Positions 43,738 through 53,058 of a DNA stretch of 64,000 bases are shown here, piece by piece (position 1 is the stretch's first letter; each line of letters starts with the position of its first letter). Source of the stretch: an uncultured Paraglaciecola sp. (GTDB taxonomy: Bacteria; Pseudomonadota; Gammaproteobacteria; Enterobacterales; Alteromonadaceae); assembly GCA_947498355.1 (NCBI GenBank), contig CANMKA010000002.1:1-64000 (forward strand). Reading direction: 5' to 3'. Under the pieces are notes generated by a model that was not told where the DNA came from, ran no database searches, and saw only the letters and a list, made by a program, of their open reading frames with translations. The position numbers and the translations under genes are program-made.

Positions 43738-45507
43738 TTACTCGCTAGCAGCAAAATAGATGACGTTGAACAATACTTTACGTGCACCTTCGTCTGTGCT
43801 CGGTAAGTCTATTGTGCCTAAACCAATAGCATTGAGTCGAGAATCTTCGATGCCTAGTTCTTGTAGCTTGGTTTTTACCACATTAGCACGGGTTTGGCTT
43901 AAGCGACGATTAAATGCGGCGCTGCCCACTGAATCAGTTGCGCCCATAATAACTAATCCGAGGGATAACCCTTGGCTCTCTGCCAATTGAATTAAGCGAT
44001 TAAATTGGTTTTTTACTGTGACGAGAGTGCTAATACTCTCAGTCGATAACTGGCTCTGACCTTTCTCGAACGCCACGGTAAGACGATCTATCTTAGCGAT
44101 GTTTAGGTCTAGAATAGCCCGGGTGATGACTGGGTCATTAGCGAGTTCTTGTTCTAAATCTGTAATTTTTAGGGATGCTAGCCAAGTGTAATCAAAGTTT
44201 AGTCCGCTTACCTTTGCTAACTCGTTTTGCAGAGATAGTTTTTCTAAACTGGTGATTTCGCCGTTAAAAATAGGAGAGGCATTTGTCCAGCTTATTTCAA
44301 TGCTTGGGTAGTGGTTCATAATCGAAACCACCTTATTTTTAACTATCTCTGTATCCAGAGACAAATAAGCCCGTTGGGTGATTGTGAGATTTTTGGTTGG
44401 AATATTATTAGCAGATAACCAAGCTAAGGGGTCTATTGCTGCGGGATCTCTCAGTATGTCTAGTTGAATAGCAGATAAGCCAGAGGCTGATAGTTGAGTA
44501 ACTATGATCCCCGCTTGTTGTTCAATCAAGCGAACTTTGCTTAAAGTTTGCTGAGTTTGAAAACGCGTAAATGCCATATACCCTAAACCCAACAATAAGC
44601 TAATAAAAATAATCCACGCAAACCAAGGTTTCTTTTTGCGTTCAGCTTGTTCGGGTTTTAATTCAGAAACTAAACATTCTCGTAACTGATTCTCACTGTT
44701 TTCAAAAGCAGAGGTATCACCGTTGAACTGGCTCAACTCTTGATCGTAGAGTTTATGAATATCCTCTAAAGTAGTTTGCAGTTTATTGGCAATATGTTGT
44801 GGGGTGTTCCCTGTAACAGCTGCCACAATCACAGCAGACGGCCCAGGTTTAATGATTAAGGTAAAGTCTTCGGTGCGAATAACGTCGAGGGATTGTTCTG
44901 AATGACTTTGATGTGGCTTAAAGGAATCAGAAACAAAGTCATTAATCGCGGTTAACATGGCGGAGACCATATCCGCGTCTGCACCAGTTTTTAGGTCCTG
45001 TGCCACACTATTTAGCAATAAGCCCGTTTCTTTATGAATTAAGAATACTTGTTCTACCCTAAAATCGAAGGTCTGAGTAATTACATATTGGGAGAAACTG
45101 ATCCCGGCTTGTCGGGCTTTAAAGCGCCATTTTAAGCCTTTAATCGTTAAGCTATTTTCAATTAAAGCGTTGGTTTTTTCGAGAATTTCGGTAATGAATG
45201 CAGTAACCGACTTTCTAACTAGGCTGCCTACTAAGGGATACAAATAGCCAACATATTGTTCGCTATGGGTGGCGATGGACTTCTCAACGGATTTTTCAAC
45301 GAGTGGAACCAGAACAGTATTAACTGAACCGTCATGGTTTTCTCGGTCATGGAGGGCTTCAGAGAAGACGTCTGTGACAATTTCTCGCGCATTATTCCTG
45401 ACCGCTTGAGTTACGACTGAATCGTTGTCACCCAAGATCAGTCGCCTAACCGTCTCCATTTGTTCTGCTTCGGCGGTTTGGCTAGTACTCTTTTTAGAGT
45501 CCGTCAT
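43738..45507 (-). CDS. Single-pass membrane protein with roadblock/LC7-like segment and OmpA-like C terminus
   Basis: A 589-residue protein. Order: short N-terminal motif (M17-E-T-V-R-R-L-I-L-G26) shared with the upstream gene product; helical region (40-125); a roadblock/LC7-like segment (about 148-255: VEQVFLIHKETGLLLNSV, then a helix, DFTLIIKPGPSAVIVAAV and a final helix); one membrane helix (about 295-313); a periplasmic region with BON-like parts; and an OmpA-like peptidoglycan-binding domain (about 465-585: VAFEKGQSQLS, GATDSVGSAAFNRRLSQTRA). The cytoplasmic part could regulate the neighbouring small GTPase while the C terminus holds the cell wall. The roadblock call rests on pattern only. 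It is 8 bases after the coiled-coil gene and 60 before the GTPase gene. Confidence 0.75.
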   Translation of the reverse strand: MTDSKKSTSQTAEAEQMETVRRLILGDNDSVVTQAVRNNAREIVTDVFSEALHDRENHDGSVNTVLVPLVEKSVEKSIATHSEQYVGYLYPLVGSLVRKSVTAFITEILEKTNALIENSLTIKGLKWRFKARQAGISFSQYVITQTFDFRVEQVFLIHKETGLLLNSVAQDLKTGADADMVSAMLTAINDFVSDSFKPHQSHSEQSLDVIRTEDFTLIIKPGPSAVIVAAVTGNTPQHIANKLQTTLEDIHKLYDQELSQFNGDTSAFENSENQLRECLVSELKPEQAERKKKPWFAWIIFISLLLGLGYMAFTRFQTQQTLSKVRLIEQQAGIIVTQLSASGLSAIQLDILRDPAAIDPLAWLSANNIPTKNLTITQRAYLSLDTEIVKNKVVSIMNHYPSIEISWTNASPIFNGEITSLEKLSLQNELAKVSGLNFDYTWLASLKITDLEQELANDPVITRAILDLNIAKIDRLTVAFEKGQSQLSTESISTLVTVKNQFNRLIQLAESQGLSLGLVIMGATDSVGSAAFNRRLSQTRANVVKTKLQELGIEDSRLNAIGLGTIDLPSTDEGARKVLFNVIYFAASE

Positions 45508-45515
45508 AGTAGGCG

Positions 45516-46049
45516 TTACTCATCTTCGCCTGTTTCTAGATTGCTGGCCACAGATGCCAGAAGTTTAGCTAAGGTGCGCCTATCGGTTTTTGACGAATTA
45601 AGTTCACTAGAAACCTGGTTTAGTTTGTCTATAGCCTGTGTGAGTTGCAGAGTGAAGTTATCGCTAAGGCTCTTAAGCTCTTTGTCGAGCCTATCGTGAA
45701 GTTCGTCGTTTTCTTGTTTGCTATTGGCTTCAGCCATTTCTAAAGCAGAAGATATACGGTCGGCATAAGCATTTAACTCTTCTGCTTTTTTATCTTGGCT
45801 TTGATCTGCGTAAGCGAGTTTGTTTTCCAAAGATTGAAACTCTTCAGTCATTTTCTGTTGGAGTGCGGTTAAGTTTTTTTCGAGCAGGTGTTCTAGTTTG
45901 TCAAAACTTGCTTGATTGCGTTTTTCAAGACTATCGATGCGTTGCTCTAGCTGGGTTTTGGCTTCGCCAAATACTATGTGCCGTAATGTATCTAGTTCAG
46001 AGCCTTCGCTTGAGACCTCTTTGTCGTTTACCTTATTAGTCGCTGCCAT
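45516..46049 (-). CDS. Coiled-coil protein sharing an N-terminal motif with the next gene product
   Basis: A 177-residue, highly charged, almost all-helical protein with heptad-like repeats from about residue 30 to 160 (for example TQLEQRIDSLEKRNQASFDKL), so a long coiled coil is predicted. No signal peptide or membrane segment. Residues 19-29 (LDTLRHIVFGE) match residues 17-27 of the OmpA-like protein (METVRRLILGD) at most positions. It is the first gene of the four-gene minus-strand cluster and probably a cytoplasmic scaffold. I recognise no named family. Confidence 0.75.
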   Translation of the reverse strand: MAATNKVNDKEVSSEGSELDTLRHIVFGEAKTQLEQRIDSLEKRNQASFDKLEHLLEKNLTALQQKMTEEFQSLENKLAYADQSQDKKAEELNAYADRISSALEMAEANSKQENDELHDRLDKELKSLSDNFTLQLTQAIDKLNQVSSELNSSKTDRRTLAKLLASVASNLETGEDE

Positions 46050-46631
46050 TTTTCATTCCTCTGCCTTAAGGTTGGGTTAGGTGGCTTGTTCCTTAACTTT
46101 AGTTCAACTCTTTGAGTTTACGTGAGTAAAGTTATGTCCTGCCTAAATACTACACAAAGCGTTGAAAAAAAATACATAAAATACGCATGCAGATGTTAAT
46201 ACTCATTTAACGAAATTTTTGTTTTATCTTTATCGTTGAATAAATTTTGTAATTACCACCATTCACTTCTATGGTGTACTTATCCAAATGTAATCGTTTT
46301 CATTGAGTTTTTTTTAGGTTTTATTACTTACCTGAATTAAAGCATCTAAATAACAATGAGTTGCCTAGAAAGGCCAGTAAGTACTGACGAACAATGTTGG
46401 ATAAACATATGCGTGGTATGAATTGTTTCTTTAAATTTATCTGAGTTGTTGAGCAATAAATTGTTGCCTCCGCCCAGCATAAACTTAAATGGCATCTCAA
46501 TTTATTTGGCTGGCTAATCCCAAATTAACTGGGCGTACTCTTAAATTTGCAGAGTGCGCAAGCTGAATAAAATTGTATGAATTACTTCGCTTAAATTAAC
46601 CATAACACTTATAAACAAAGGTTGTTTAGTG
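46050..46631. promoter_or_regulatory. Divergent promoter region between the GTPase cluster and the GH9 gene
   Basis: About 580 AT-rich bases without a gene. They hold the promoters of the two divergent units; the only clear site is the LacI-type operator at 46287-46304. I see no other structure. Confidence 0.5.
46287..46304. promoter_or_regulatory. LacI-family operator upstream of the GH9 gene
   Basis: AATGTAATCGTTTTCATT fits the LacI/GalR-family pattern TGNAANCGNTTNCA perfectly, with symmetric AA/TT flanks. It lies about 330 bases before the cellulase start. Repression by a sugar-responsive LacI-type regulator, encoded elsewhere, is likely; which of the divergent units it controls is not certain. 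Confidence 0.65.
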
Positions 46632-49600
46632 ATGAAATACAACAAATCTTTATTGCAGTTTTGCATCTCAGCTGCTCTAGCTGTGAGTTTGTCAACGTTG
46701 CCAAGCTTAGCTAATTCAGGGGTTAAACCTGTCAATAAAATTAGGGTTAACCAGCATGGGTATCTGCCCAATCAACCCAAACATGCAGTTTATGTAGGCG
46801 CAGCTGGAACCAATTGGCAATTGAAAAACAGTGCTGGAGTAACGGTAGCATCTGGCACAACTACCGCATACGGCAACGACAATGCATCTGGGGATAACGT
46901 TTCCCATATCGATTTCTCTAGTTATAGCGTGCAAGGAGAAGGGCTGTCGTTACAAATTGGTTCTGACAGCAGCTACCCATTTAAAATAAGCGATTACGTT
47001 TATACCTTTATGAAAGAAGACGCCATGATGTACTTTTATCATCAGCGTTTTGGCCATGGGGTTGACGCACAATTCGTTGGTCAAGAGTTTGCCAGAGCAG
47101 CAGGGCATTTTGATACTAATTTAGAATGTGACGATAATCTTCCGTCCGATTGGGATCCAAGTAGCCATTGTAGTTACAGTTTAGATGTGAGGGGTGGCCA
47201 TCAAGATGCTGGGGACTATGGAGGATATGTGGTTAATGGCGGATACTACAATTGGTTACTGCAATATATGCATGAAGCAAACAACAATGTATATACAGAC
47301 GGCTCGTTGCGTATTCCAGAAAACAACAATGGTGTTCCGGATATTTTAGATGAAGCGCGTATTGAGTTAGATTTTATTATGCGTATGCAGGTACCGCAAA
47401 ATCGCTCACCTTATCCGGGCATGATCCATCATAAAAAATCTTATCAGGCGTGGGCTCCCTTCCCATTAGCACCAGCCGACGACAACGGTATTTATTTTGG
47501 CAACCCTCAAGTAAAGCGGACAATTAAGCCTGTTTCGACTTCTGCCACATTGAACGGTGCGGCAGTCATGGCGCAAGCTGCTAGATTGTGGGCAGCCTAC
47601 CCTAATGCCACCCGTTTCGACGGAAGCAGTCAGCCTTATCATCAGACGCTACTCGAGAAAGCTGAGATAGCATGGGATGCAGCCGTGGCTAACCCTAACC
47701 TTTTTGCATCACGAGATGCATCCCAAGGCAGCGGCCCTTATGACGATAGTAAAGTTGAAGATGAGTTCTACTGGGCAGCGGTAGAGCTATATTTGACGAC
47801 TAAAAAAACTAAATATAAAGATTTCTTGTTAGCAAGCTCTGCATTTGCTCAGTTTCGCTCTTTTGATTGGCAAGAAGTGCAAGTTGCAGGGAACTTATCA
47901 CTCTTACTGCATAAAGATGACAATGGTTTGACTGATGGTCAAAATGCGCAGTTAGAAAATAACCTAAAAGCTATGGCAGATGGGCTGGTTAATACCATCA
48001 ACTCAGAAGGGTACATGACCCCAATCGCCCCTAAAGCCGGTTCGCCTTCTGGTGGAACCTGTAGTGGCAATTACACCTACCCTTGGGGTTCGACGGGATC
48101 ATTTGTATTAAGCAATGCAATTCAAATGACGGCTGCACATCGCGTAACAGGCGATCGTAAGTACCTTGATGGTACGACGCGAACCATGGACCATGTGTTG
48201 GGCGTCAATGCCCTCGATAGAGCATACATGACAGGTTATGGTGAAAATCCAACAACTGAGCCTCATCATCGTTTTTGGTTAAAGGCTAAAGGTAATCCAG
48301 TTACTGAGTTTGCCGTCGCAACATCTGTGCCTTATCCCGCTTCGATGGCAGGAGGGCCGCAAAATGACTTTGTCGAAGATGGCACCAGTGGCCCAGAAAC
48401 AGATGGAACTCCTTGTGCAACACCTGCTAAATCTTATGGTGACCATTGGAATAATTATTCTTCTAATGAAATTACGGTGAATTGGAATGCTAATTTGGCG
48501 GCAGTCGTCGCGTACATTGAAGAAGCTATCCCAGCGCCTCGCGATACAATTGCACCGGAAAAGTTAACGAATATTGTTGCTACGCCAACGAGTGGCTCAT
48601 CAATTACCTTGAGCTGGCCAACGGCAACTGATAATGCTCAAGTACGAGAATACTTAGTCTACATGCAGCCAGCTGGGGGCAATTATGACCTTTACGCCAC
48701 TACCTTGTTTAATCAGTGGTCATTCGTGCCTCTCAATCCGCAAACTGAGTATTGCTTTCAGGTAATAGCTAGAGACTACACAGGACGTAATTCTGTTGCA
48801 TCTGATGAAGTTTGTGCAACAACCTTTGCCCCAAATGCTTATGAAATTTTTTATCAACCTGATAACGCGGCTATGAGTGATTACGTTGGTACAGGTGCAA
48901 TCAATCAGCCAGAGGCCCCAAAAACTGTGTTAGGAAATGGTTGGTATCACTATGAGTTTCATCAAGAACCTGACTTTAGTTTCCACTTTAGTATGCCAAA
49001 TTTTGGTAGCCCACAACGTTTTTCTCCTGATGGAACGGGTACAAATTGGCGGATCCGAGCCAATGATTTTAGTGCTGGTGGCGCAATTTGGTTGACCTCA
49101 GACAAGATTTTTCATAGAGAGGCGCCCGTACTTCAGCCATTGTCTATTTTGAATCGAGAAGACGATGATAATGATGGCGTACCGAATAGCATTGATCAAT
49201 GTCCAAATACACCAGCAGGCACACAAGTTGATGGCAATGGGTGCGCCGTTATTGTGGTAGTGGGTGATGACGACAACGATGGCGTATTGAATAATGTTGA
49301 TCAGTGCCCTAATACACCAGTAGGCACAAACGTAGATGAGTTTGGTTGCGCCGTTATTGTAGTCGAGGGTGATGACGACAATGATGGTGTATTGAATAAT
49401 GTTGATCAGTGCCCTAACACACCAGTAGGTACTGAAGTTGATGAGTTTGGTTGCGCCGTTATTGTAGTCGAGGGTGATGACGACAATGATGGTGTATTGA
49501 ATAATGTCGATCAGTGTCCTAACACACCAGTAGGTACTGAAGTTGATGAGATGGGGTGCGCGGTTATCGTGGTAGTAGGTGACGATGATAACGACGGTGT

Positions 49601-50639
49601 ACTGAATGATGTAGATCAATGCCCTAATACACCAATCGGCACTTTTGTTGATGCGACTGGCTGCGCAATTCCCGATACAAGTGCGCCTGATGGATTCACC
49701 TTTGCAGCAAACGAAGGCGCAACTATCAACGTAAGCGGTACAGTTAATTTGGCTTATGGTGTGAACGGTACGTTCAATTTCTTAAACAATGTGACCAGCA
49801 ATCAGGTTTGCGATAACGCGACCTTTGGCGATCCTGTTCCGGGTATTCCAAAGCAATGTTATAGCCAGCCAGTAAACACAGATCAAAATGGGTTTACAGG
49901 TTTGCACGATTTGCCAGGTCGAATTGAAGCCGAAGAATATGCAGCTGCGCCTAGTGAAACTACTTCAGGTAATGAAAGTACTGCGCCCATCACGAACTGC
50001 ACCTATTACGGGTTAGACGTTGACGTGCAACACAGCAGTGATGACAATACCTGTAATGTAGGCTGGACAGCGGCTGGCGAAATCCTAGAGTATCAAGTTG
50101 GTCAAGCTGGTGGGCGCTACAATATTAACCTGCGGGCCTCTACCAATAGTAATAACAGGCAAATTAGGGTCCGAGTGAATGGTACCTTAGTGGGCACTCA
50201 AACTATTACTAACAATGGTTGGAATGGTTGGAATGATCACGTCATCACTGGTGTGGATGTTCCTGCCAACGCAAGGATCCAAGTGGAGTTTGTGCAAGGG
50301 AGTGTCAACTTAAACTACCTGCAGTTTACCGAAAGTACTGATTCGAATGACGCTTGTATCGACTATACTGGCACAGGTTTGAGTGAGCTTACGTTAAACA
50401 GTGCGAGCTGTGTCAACGTATCCGATGGCCTAGCGGATAAAGAGATTGCCATTGCCGATAGTGATGCCAATCCATCATGTAACATACGAGGCGTCGCAAA
50501 CTCAGGGAACGGTAATGGTTCGCGTGTGATTGATGGAAACTGGGAGCGGATCTCGGGTGGCTGGTCTGGGACGATTATCAACTTTGATATCAGTAATAAT
50601 TGCCCGTTCTTGAAGTTAAGAGTGCGCCCACTCCGTTAA
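46632..50639 (+). CDS. Secreted multi-modular GH9 cellulase
   Basis: A 1335-residue endoglucanase-type protein. Order: signal peptide (1-27); N-terminal CelD_N Ig-like domain (about 30-120); GH9 catalytic domain (about 120-635) with D192-A-G-D195 (nucleophile/base region), EPHHRFW and the catalytic acid Glu613 in SNEITVNWN; FN3 domain (about 643-735); an unassigned segment (740-840); five thrombospondin type-3 calcium repeats (844-1014); an unassigned linker; a CBM6 (about 1095-1235, GRIEAEEYA); and an unassigned C-terminal module (1237-1335) with cysteines. It should cut beta-1,4-glucans outside the cell. ATG 46632 is used; GTG 46629 is adjacent. No other glycan genes surround it, and a LacI-type operator lies upstream. 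Confidence 0.93.
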   Translation: MKYNKSLLQFCISAALAVSLSTLPSLANSGVKPVNKIRVNQHGYLPNQPKHAVYVGAAGTNWQLKNSAGVTVASGTTTAYGNDNASGDNVSHIDFSSYSVQGEGLSLQIGSDSSYPFKISDYVYTFMKEDAMMYFYHQRFGHGVDAQFVGQEFARAAGHFDTNLECDDNLPSDWDPSSHCSYSLDVRGGHQDAGDYGGYVVNGGYYNWLLQYMHEANNNVYTDGSLRIPENNNGVPDILDEARIELDFIMRMQVPQNRSPYPGMIHHKKSYQAWAPFPLAPADDNGIYFGNPQVKRTIKPVSTSATLNGAAVMAQAARLWAAYPNATRFDGSSQPYHQTLLEKAEIAWDAAVANPNLFASRDASQGSGPYDDSKVEDEFYWAAVELYLTTKKTKYKDFLLASSAFAQFRSFDWQEVQVAGNLSLLLHKDDNGLTDGQNAQLENNLKAMADGLVNTINSEGYMTPIAPKAGSPSGGTCSGNYTYPWGSTGSFVLSNAIQMTAAHRVTGDRKYLDGTTRTMDHVLGVNALDRAYMTGYGENPTTEPHHRFWLKAKGNPVTEFAVATSVPYPASMAGGPQNDFVEDGTSGPETDGTPCATPAKSYGDHWNNYSSNEITVNWNANLAAVVAYIEEAIPAPRDTIAPEKLTNIVATPTSGSSITLSWPTATDNAQVREYLVYMQPAGGNYDLYATTLFNQWSFVPLNPQTEYCFQVIARDYTGRNSVASDEVCATTFAPNAYEIFYQPDNAAMSDYVGTGAINQPEAPKTVLGNGWYHYEFHQEPDFSFHFSMPNFGSPQRFSPDGTGTNWRIRANDFSAGGAIWLTSDKIFHREAPVLQPLSILNREDDDNDGVPNSIDQCPNTPAGTQVDGNGCAVIVVVGDDDNDGVLNNVDQCPNTPVGTNVDEFGCAVIVVEGDDDNDGVLNNVDQCPNTPVGTEVDEFGCAVIVVEGDDDNDGVLNNVDQCPNTPVGTEVDEMGCAVIVVVGDDDNDGVLNDVDQCPNTPIGTFVDATGCAIPDTSAPDGFTFAANEGATINVSGTVNLAYGVNGTFNFLNNVTSNQVCDNATFGDPVPGIPKQCYSQPVNTDQNGFTGLHDLPGRIEAEEYAAAPSETTSGNESTAPITNCTYYGLDVDVQHSSDDNTCNVGWTAAGEILEYQVGQAGGRYNINLRASTNSNNRQIRVRVNGTLVGTQTITNNGWNGWNDHVITGVDVPANARIQVEFVQGSVNLNYLQFTESTDSNDACIDYTGTGLSELTLNSASCVNVSDGLADKEIAIADSDANPSCNIRGVANSGNGNGSRVIDGNWERISGGWSGTIINFDISNNCPFLKLRVRPLR
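49161..49672 (+). repeat. Five tandem thrombospondin type-3 repeats within the GH9 gene
   Basis: Five 105-bp units encode D-D-D-N-D-G-V-x-N-x-x-D-Q-C-P-N-T-P repeats, each with calcium-binding acidic residues and two cysteines. Units 2-4 are almost identical at the DNA level, which points to recent duplication or gene conversion and to a length-variable linker. Confidence 0.9.
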
Positions 50640-50694
50640 AATATGAGAGCTTACGATTTTTACCGTAGGCTCCAATAAACTGCTTATATTTAAC

Positions 50695-50726
50695 AAAACC
50701 CGCATACCTGATGTTGCGGGTTTTTT
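50695..50726 (+). terminator. Intrinsic terminator after the GH9 gene
   Basis: AAAACCCGCA pairs with TGCGGGTTTT and runs into a T-run. A weaker hairpin (GAGCTTACG/CGTAGGCTC) sits just before it. Confidence 0.85.
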
Positions 50727-50933
50727 GTTTGTAGTCTTTTAAGCAGTGGGTTTTTATACTGATTGGTACAAGTCATATATTTTGTCAGTGGGCTAACAAT
50801 TTATTATTTTTTGCAGGTAAGGAATTGAAGACTTAAATCGCGTATAACTTGTTATCTGAGCGGCACGAGTCCAAAATACGCATTTTATCGTACCCTTTCT
50901 TTTTCGACACTATTCACCCCCCTTAGGATTTTC

Positions 50934-52013
50934 ATGAAATATCAAGGTAATGCTGCTTTTACTCACGACCAAGCCGATAAAATTGGTGTGTTGATTACCA
51001 ATTTAGGTACCCCAGACGCGCCCAAGCCTAAACAATTAAAAACCTACTTACGTGAATTTTTGTCTGATCCTAGGGTAGTAGAAGTACCTCGGGTTATTTG
51101 GTGGTGTATTTTGAATCTGGTTATCCTAAATATTCGCCCCAGACGATCGGCTAAGGCCTATCAAACAGTTTGGACGGAACGTGGTTCTCCTTTGATGTTT
51201 CATACGCAAGACCAAGCAACAGCTCTAAGTGAACGCTTACAAACTAAATATGGTAAACAAGTTCAAGTTGAATTCGCGATGCGATACGGGTCACCATCGG
51301 TAGATTCGGTCATTACTAAAATGTTGGATAGTGGTGTGCGTAAATTGGTGGTTCTTCCTTTATACCCTCAATATTGCGCGTCAACTTCTGGTTCAACTTT
51401 TGATGCAGTGGCGGCAAGTTTAGCAAAAAGGCGCTGGATGCCAGAGCTGCAATTTATTACTCACTATCACGACAATTCAGCCTATATCCAAGCGGTTGCT
51501 GATTCCATTCGAGCCCATTGGCAAAACAACCCCCAAGCCGAAAAACTAGTATTTAGCTACCACGGTATTCCTAAACGTTACTTAATGAATGGCGACCCCT
51601 ATCACTGCGAATGTCATAAAACAACCCGCTTAATTGCAGAGAATTTGGGATTACATAAAGATCAATATTTTACAAGTTTCCAATCTCGTTTTGGTCGTGA
51701 GGAGTGGTTAACCCCATATACTGATCACTCTCTGAAAGATTTTGCTGCCAAGGGCATAAAATCGGTTCAAGTTGTATGCCCGGGATTTTCTGCAGATTGC
51801 TTAGAAACGATTGAAGAGATTGGCATTGAAAATCGCGATTACTTTTTAGAAGCAGGAGGCGAAAGCTATCAGTATATTCCAGCTTTAAACGCTGATTCTC
51901 AGCACATTAGCGCCTTAGAATCAGTGTTAACGCCATATATTGACACGCATAAGTTACAAAGAGATGTGCAGTTAACAGCAGAGCTTGCCAAAAATATGGG
52001 AGCTGAAAAGTAA
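50934..52013 (+). CDS. hemH: Ferrochelatase
   Basis: A 359-residue enzyme that inserts Fe2+ into protoporphyrin IX, the last step of haem synthesis. Family features: GVLITNLGTPDAP at the N terminus, LYPQYCASTSGSTFDAV, the catalytic His in FSYHGIPKRY, and the C-terminal VVCPGFSADCLETIEEI (with conserved Glu). Length is typical for gammaproteobacteria. It stands alone; haem supply for respiratory proteins is its likely role. Confidence 0.96.
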   Translation: MKYQGNAAFTHDQADKIGVLITNLGTPDAPKPKQLKTYLREFLSDPRVVEVPRVIWWCILNLVILNIRPRRSAKAYQTVWTERGSPLMFHTQDQATALSERLQTKYGKQVQVEFAMRYGSPSVDSVITKMLDSGVRKLVVLPLYPQYCASTSGSTFDAVAASLAKRRWMPELQFITHYHDNSAYIQAVADSIRAHWQNNPQAEKLVFSYHGIPKRYLMNGDPYHCECHKTTRLIAENLGLHKDQYFTSFQSRFGREEWLTPYTDHSLKDFAAKGIKSVQVVCPGFSADCLETIEEIGIENRDYFLEAGGESYQYIPALNADSQHISALESVLTPYIDTHKLQRDVQLTAELAKNMGAEK

Positions 52014-52205
52014 CCTAGGGCCAAATTGAGACAATACGTTTATCATTAGCCGTATATTTCTAATTAAAGGTTTGTATGTACTTACCACATTTGGTTTCTT
52101 TTAATGCCTTGAGTAAAACTTTGTGAAAGGTAAAAAAACAGCCTGAACTTGTACTACTTAGTTTGGCGTTTTCATAGAAATAAAATCGGAATAAGTGAAC
52201 AAAAT

Positions 52206-52610
52206 ATGTCTAAGATCCAAGCGCCCGATGCGTTGTTACAGGCACAAAAATTAGCGCATTTATCAGATACTAAAATACGATTGCCGATACTAGGTTGGCG
52301 CTTTGGATTAGATTTTTTGATTGGCTTAATACCGGTAGTAGGAGATTTGATTATGTTAGGTGTGTCGCTGCGCATCATAACATTAGCCAAAAAAATGCAG
52401 GTTCCGAATAGGAGAATCGCCCTTATGTTGAGAAATATTGTGTTTGACTTTGTTTTAGGGCTTATTCCATTTGTCGGCGACATAATCGACTTCTTCTATA
52501 AAGCTAATGTGAAGAACGTCAGAATGATGGAAATGTGGTGGGTAAGTCAGCATCACACAGACATAGTTCAAAATACCCAGCAGGCACTAGACAAGTGGGA
52601 ACATGAATAA
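52206..52610 (+). CDS. DUF4112 membrane protein
   Basis: A 134-residue protein with the DUF4112 pattern: LAHLSDTKIRLPILGWRFGL, then two membrane helices around GLIPVVGDLIMLGVS and LGLIPFVGDIIDFFYKANV. The two G-L-I-P-x-V-G-D repeats are the family signature. ATG 52206 (MSKIQAPDALL) is preferred to the longer frame from 52149. Function is unknown. A DUF3859 gene follows after 16 bases. Confidence 0.85.
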   Translation: MSKIQAPDALLQAQKLAHLSDTKIRLPILGWRFGLDFLIGLIPVVGDLIMLGVSLRIITLAKKMQVPNRRIALMLRNIVFDFVLGLIPFVGDIIDFFYKANVKNVRMMEMWWVSQHHTDIVQNTQQALDKWEHE

Positions 52611-52626
52611 GATATGAGGTGCTAGC

Positions 52627-53058
52627 ATGTCAAAACTAAAGTCAAAATTCGAAATTAGCAGTTTTGGTATTTATGAAATTTGGGACGAAAAAAGTAAAAA
52701 GCTCCCAAATATCCAAGACTTTACAACCCGTATTCCTGCTCAAATAGATATTGAGTTTGGCTTTATTTTGCACGCCACAAAAGCTAAAGGAAAACGACTT
52801 GATTGGACGATCTTTCATCCAGATGTACTAGATAAAAAAGGCCGTGTGATGCCGCCATTTGAGGGGCAAGTCCATGTGCGAAATAATGACTGGGAATTTT
52901 ATTTAGGGGACACAGTCTGGGAGCCGATTCAGGATAAGCTAGGAGACTGGCGTATGGTGATTGAGTTAGATGGCAAGATTATCGCGGATAAGACTTTCAG
53001 TGTATTAGAAGAATACGGCGATGGTGAGATTCAATTTTGGAAAAAACGAGGGTACTAA
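52627..53058 (+). CDS. DUF3859 protein
   Basis: A 143-residue predicted cytoplasmic protein of the DUF3859 family, found mainly in marine gammaproteobacteria: SFGIYEIWDEKSKKLP, RIPAQIDIEFGFILHATKAKG, GDWRMVIELDGKIIADKTF. No enzymatic motif is apparent. It is close behind the DUF4112 gene, so the two may form an operon. The following 263 bases hold only a small CTCTTT/AAAGAG hairpin. Confidence 0.85.
   Translation: MSKLKSKFEISSFGIYEIWDEKSKKLPNIQDFTTRIPAQIDIEFGFILHATKAKGKRLDWTIFHPDVLDKKGRVMPPFEGQVHVRNNDWEFYLGDTVWEPIQDKLGDWRMVIELDGKIIADKTFSVLEEYGDGEIQFWKKRGY

Noticed and set aside
49098..49619. 173-residue minus-strand frame in the cellulase gene
   Set aside because: A repeat-driven antisense artefact of the TSP3 units; low-complexity Ile/Tyr-rich translation.
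49161..49672. CRISPR-like regular repeats
   Set aside because: The 105-bp units have no short repeat/unique spacer structure and encode protein repeats in frame.
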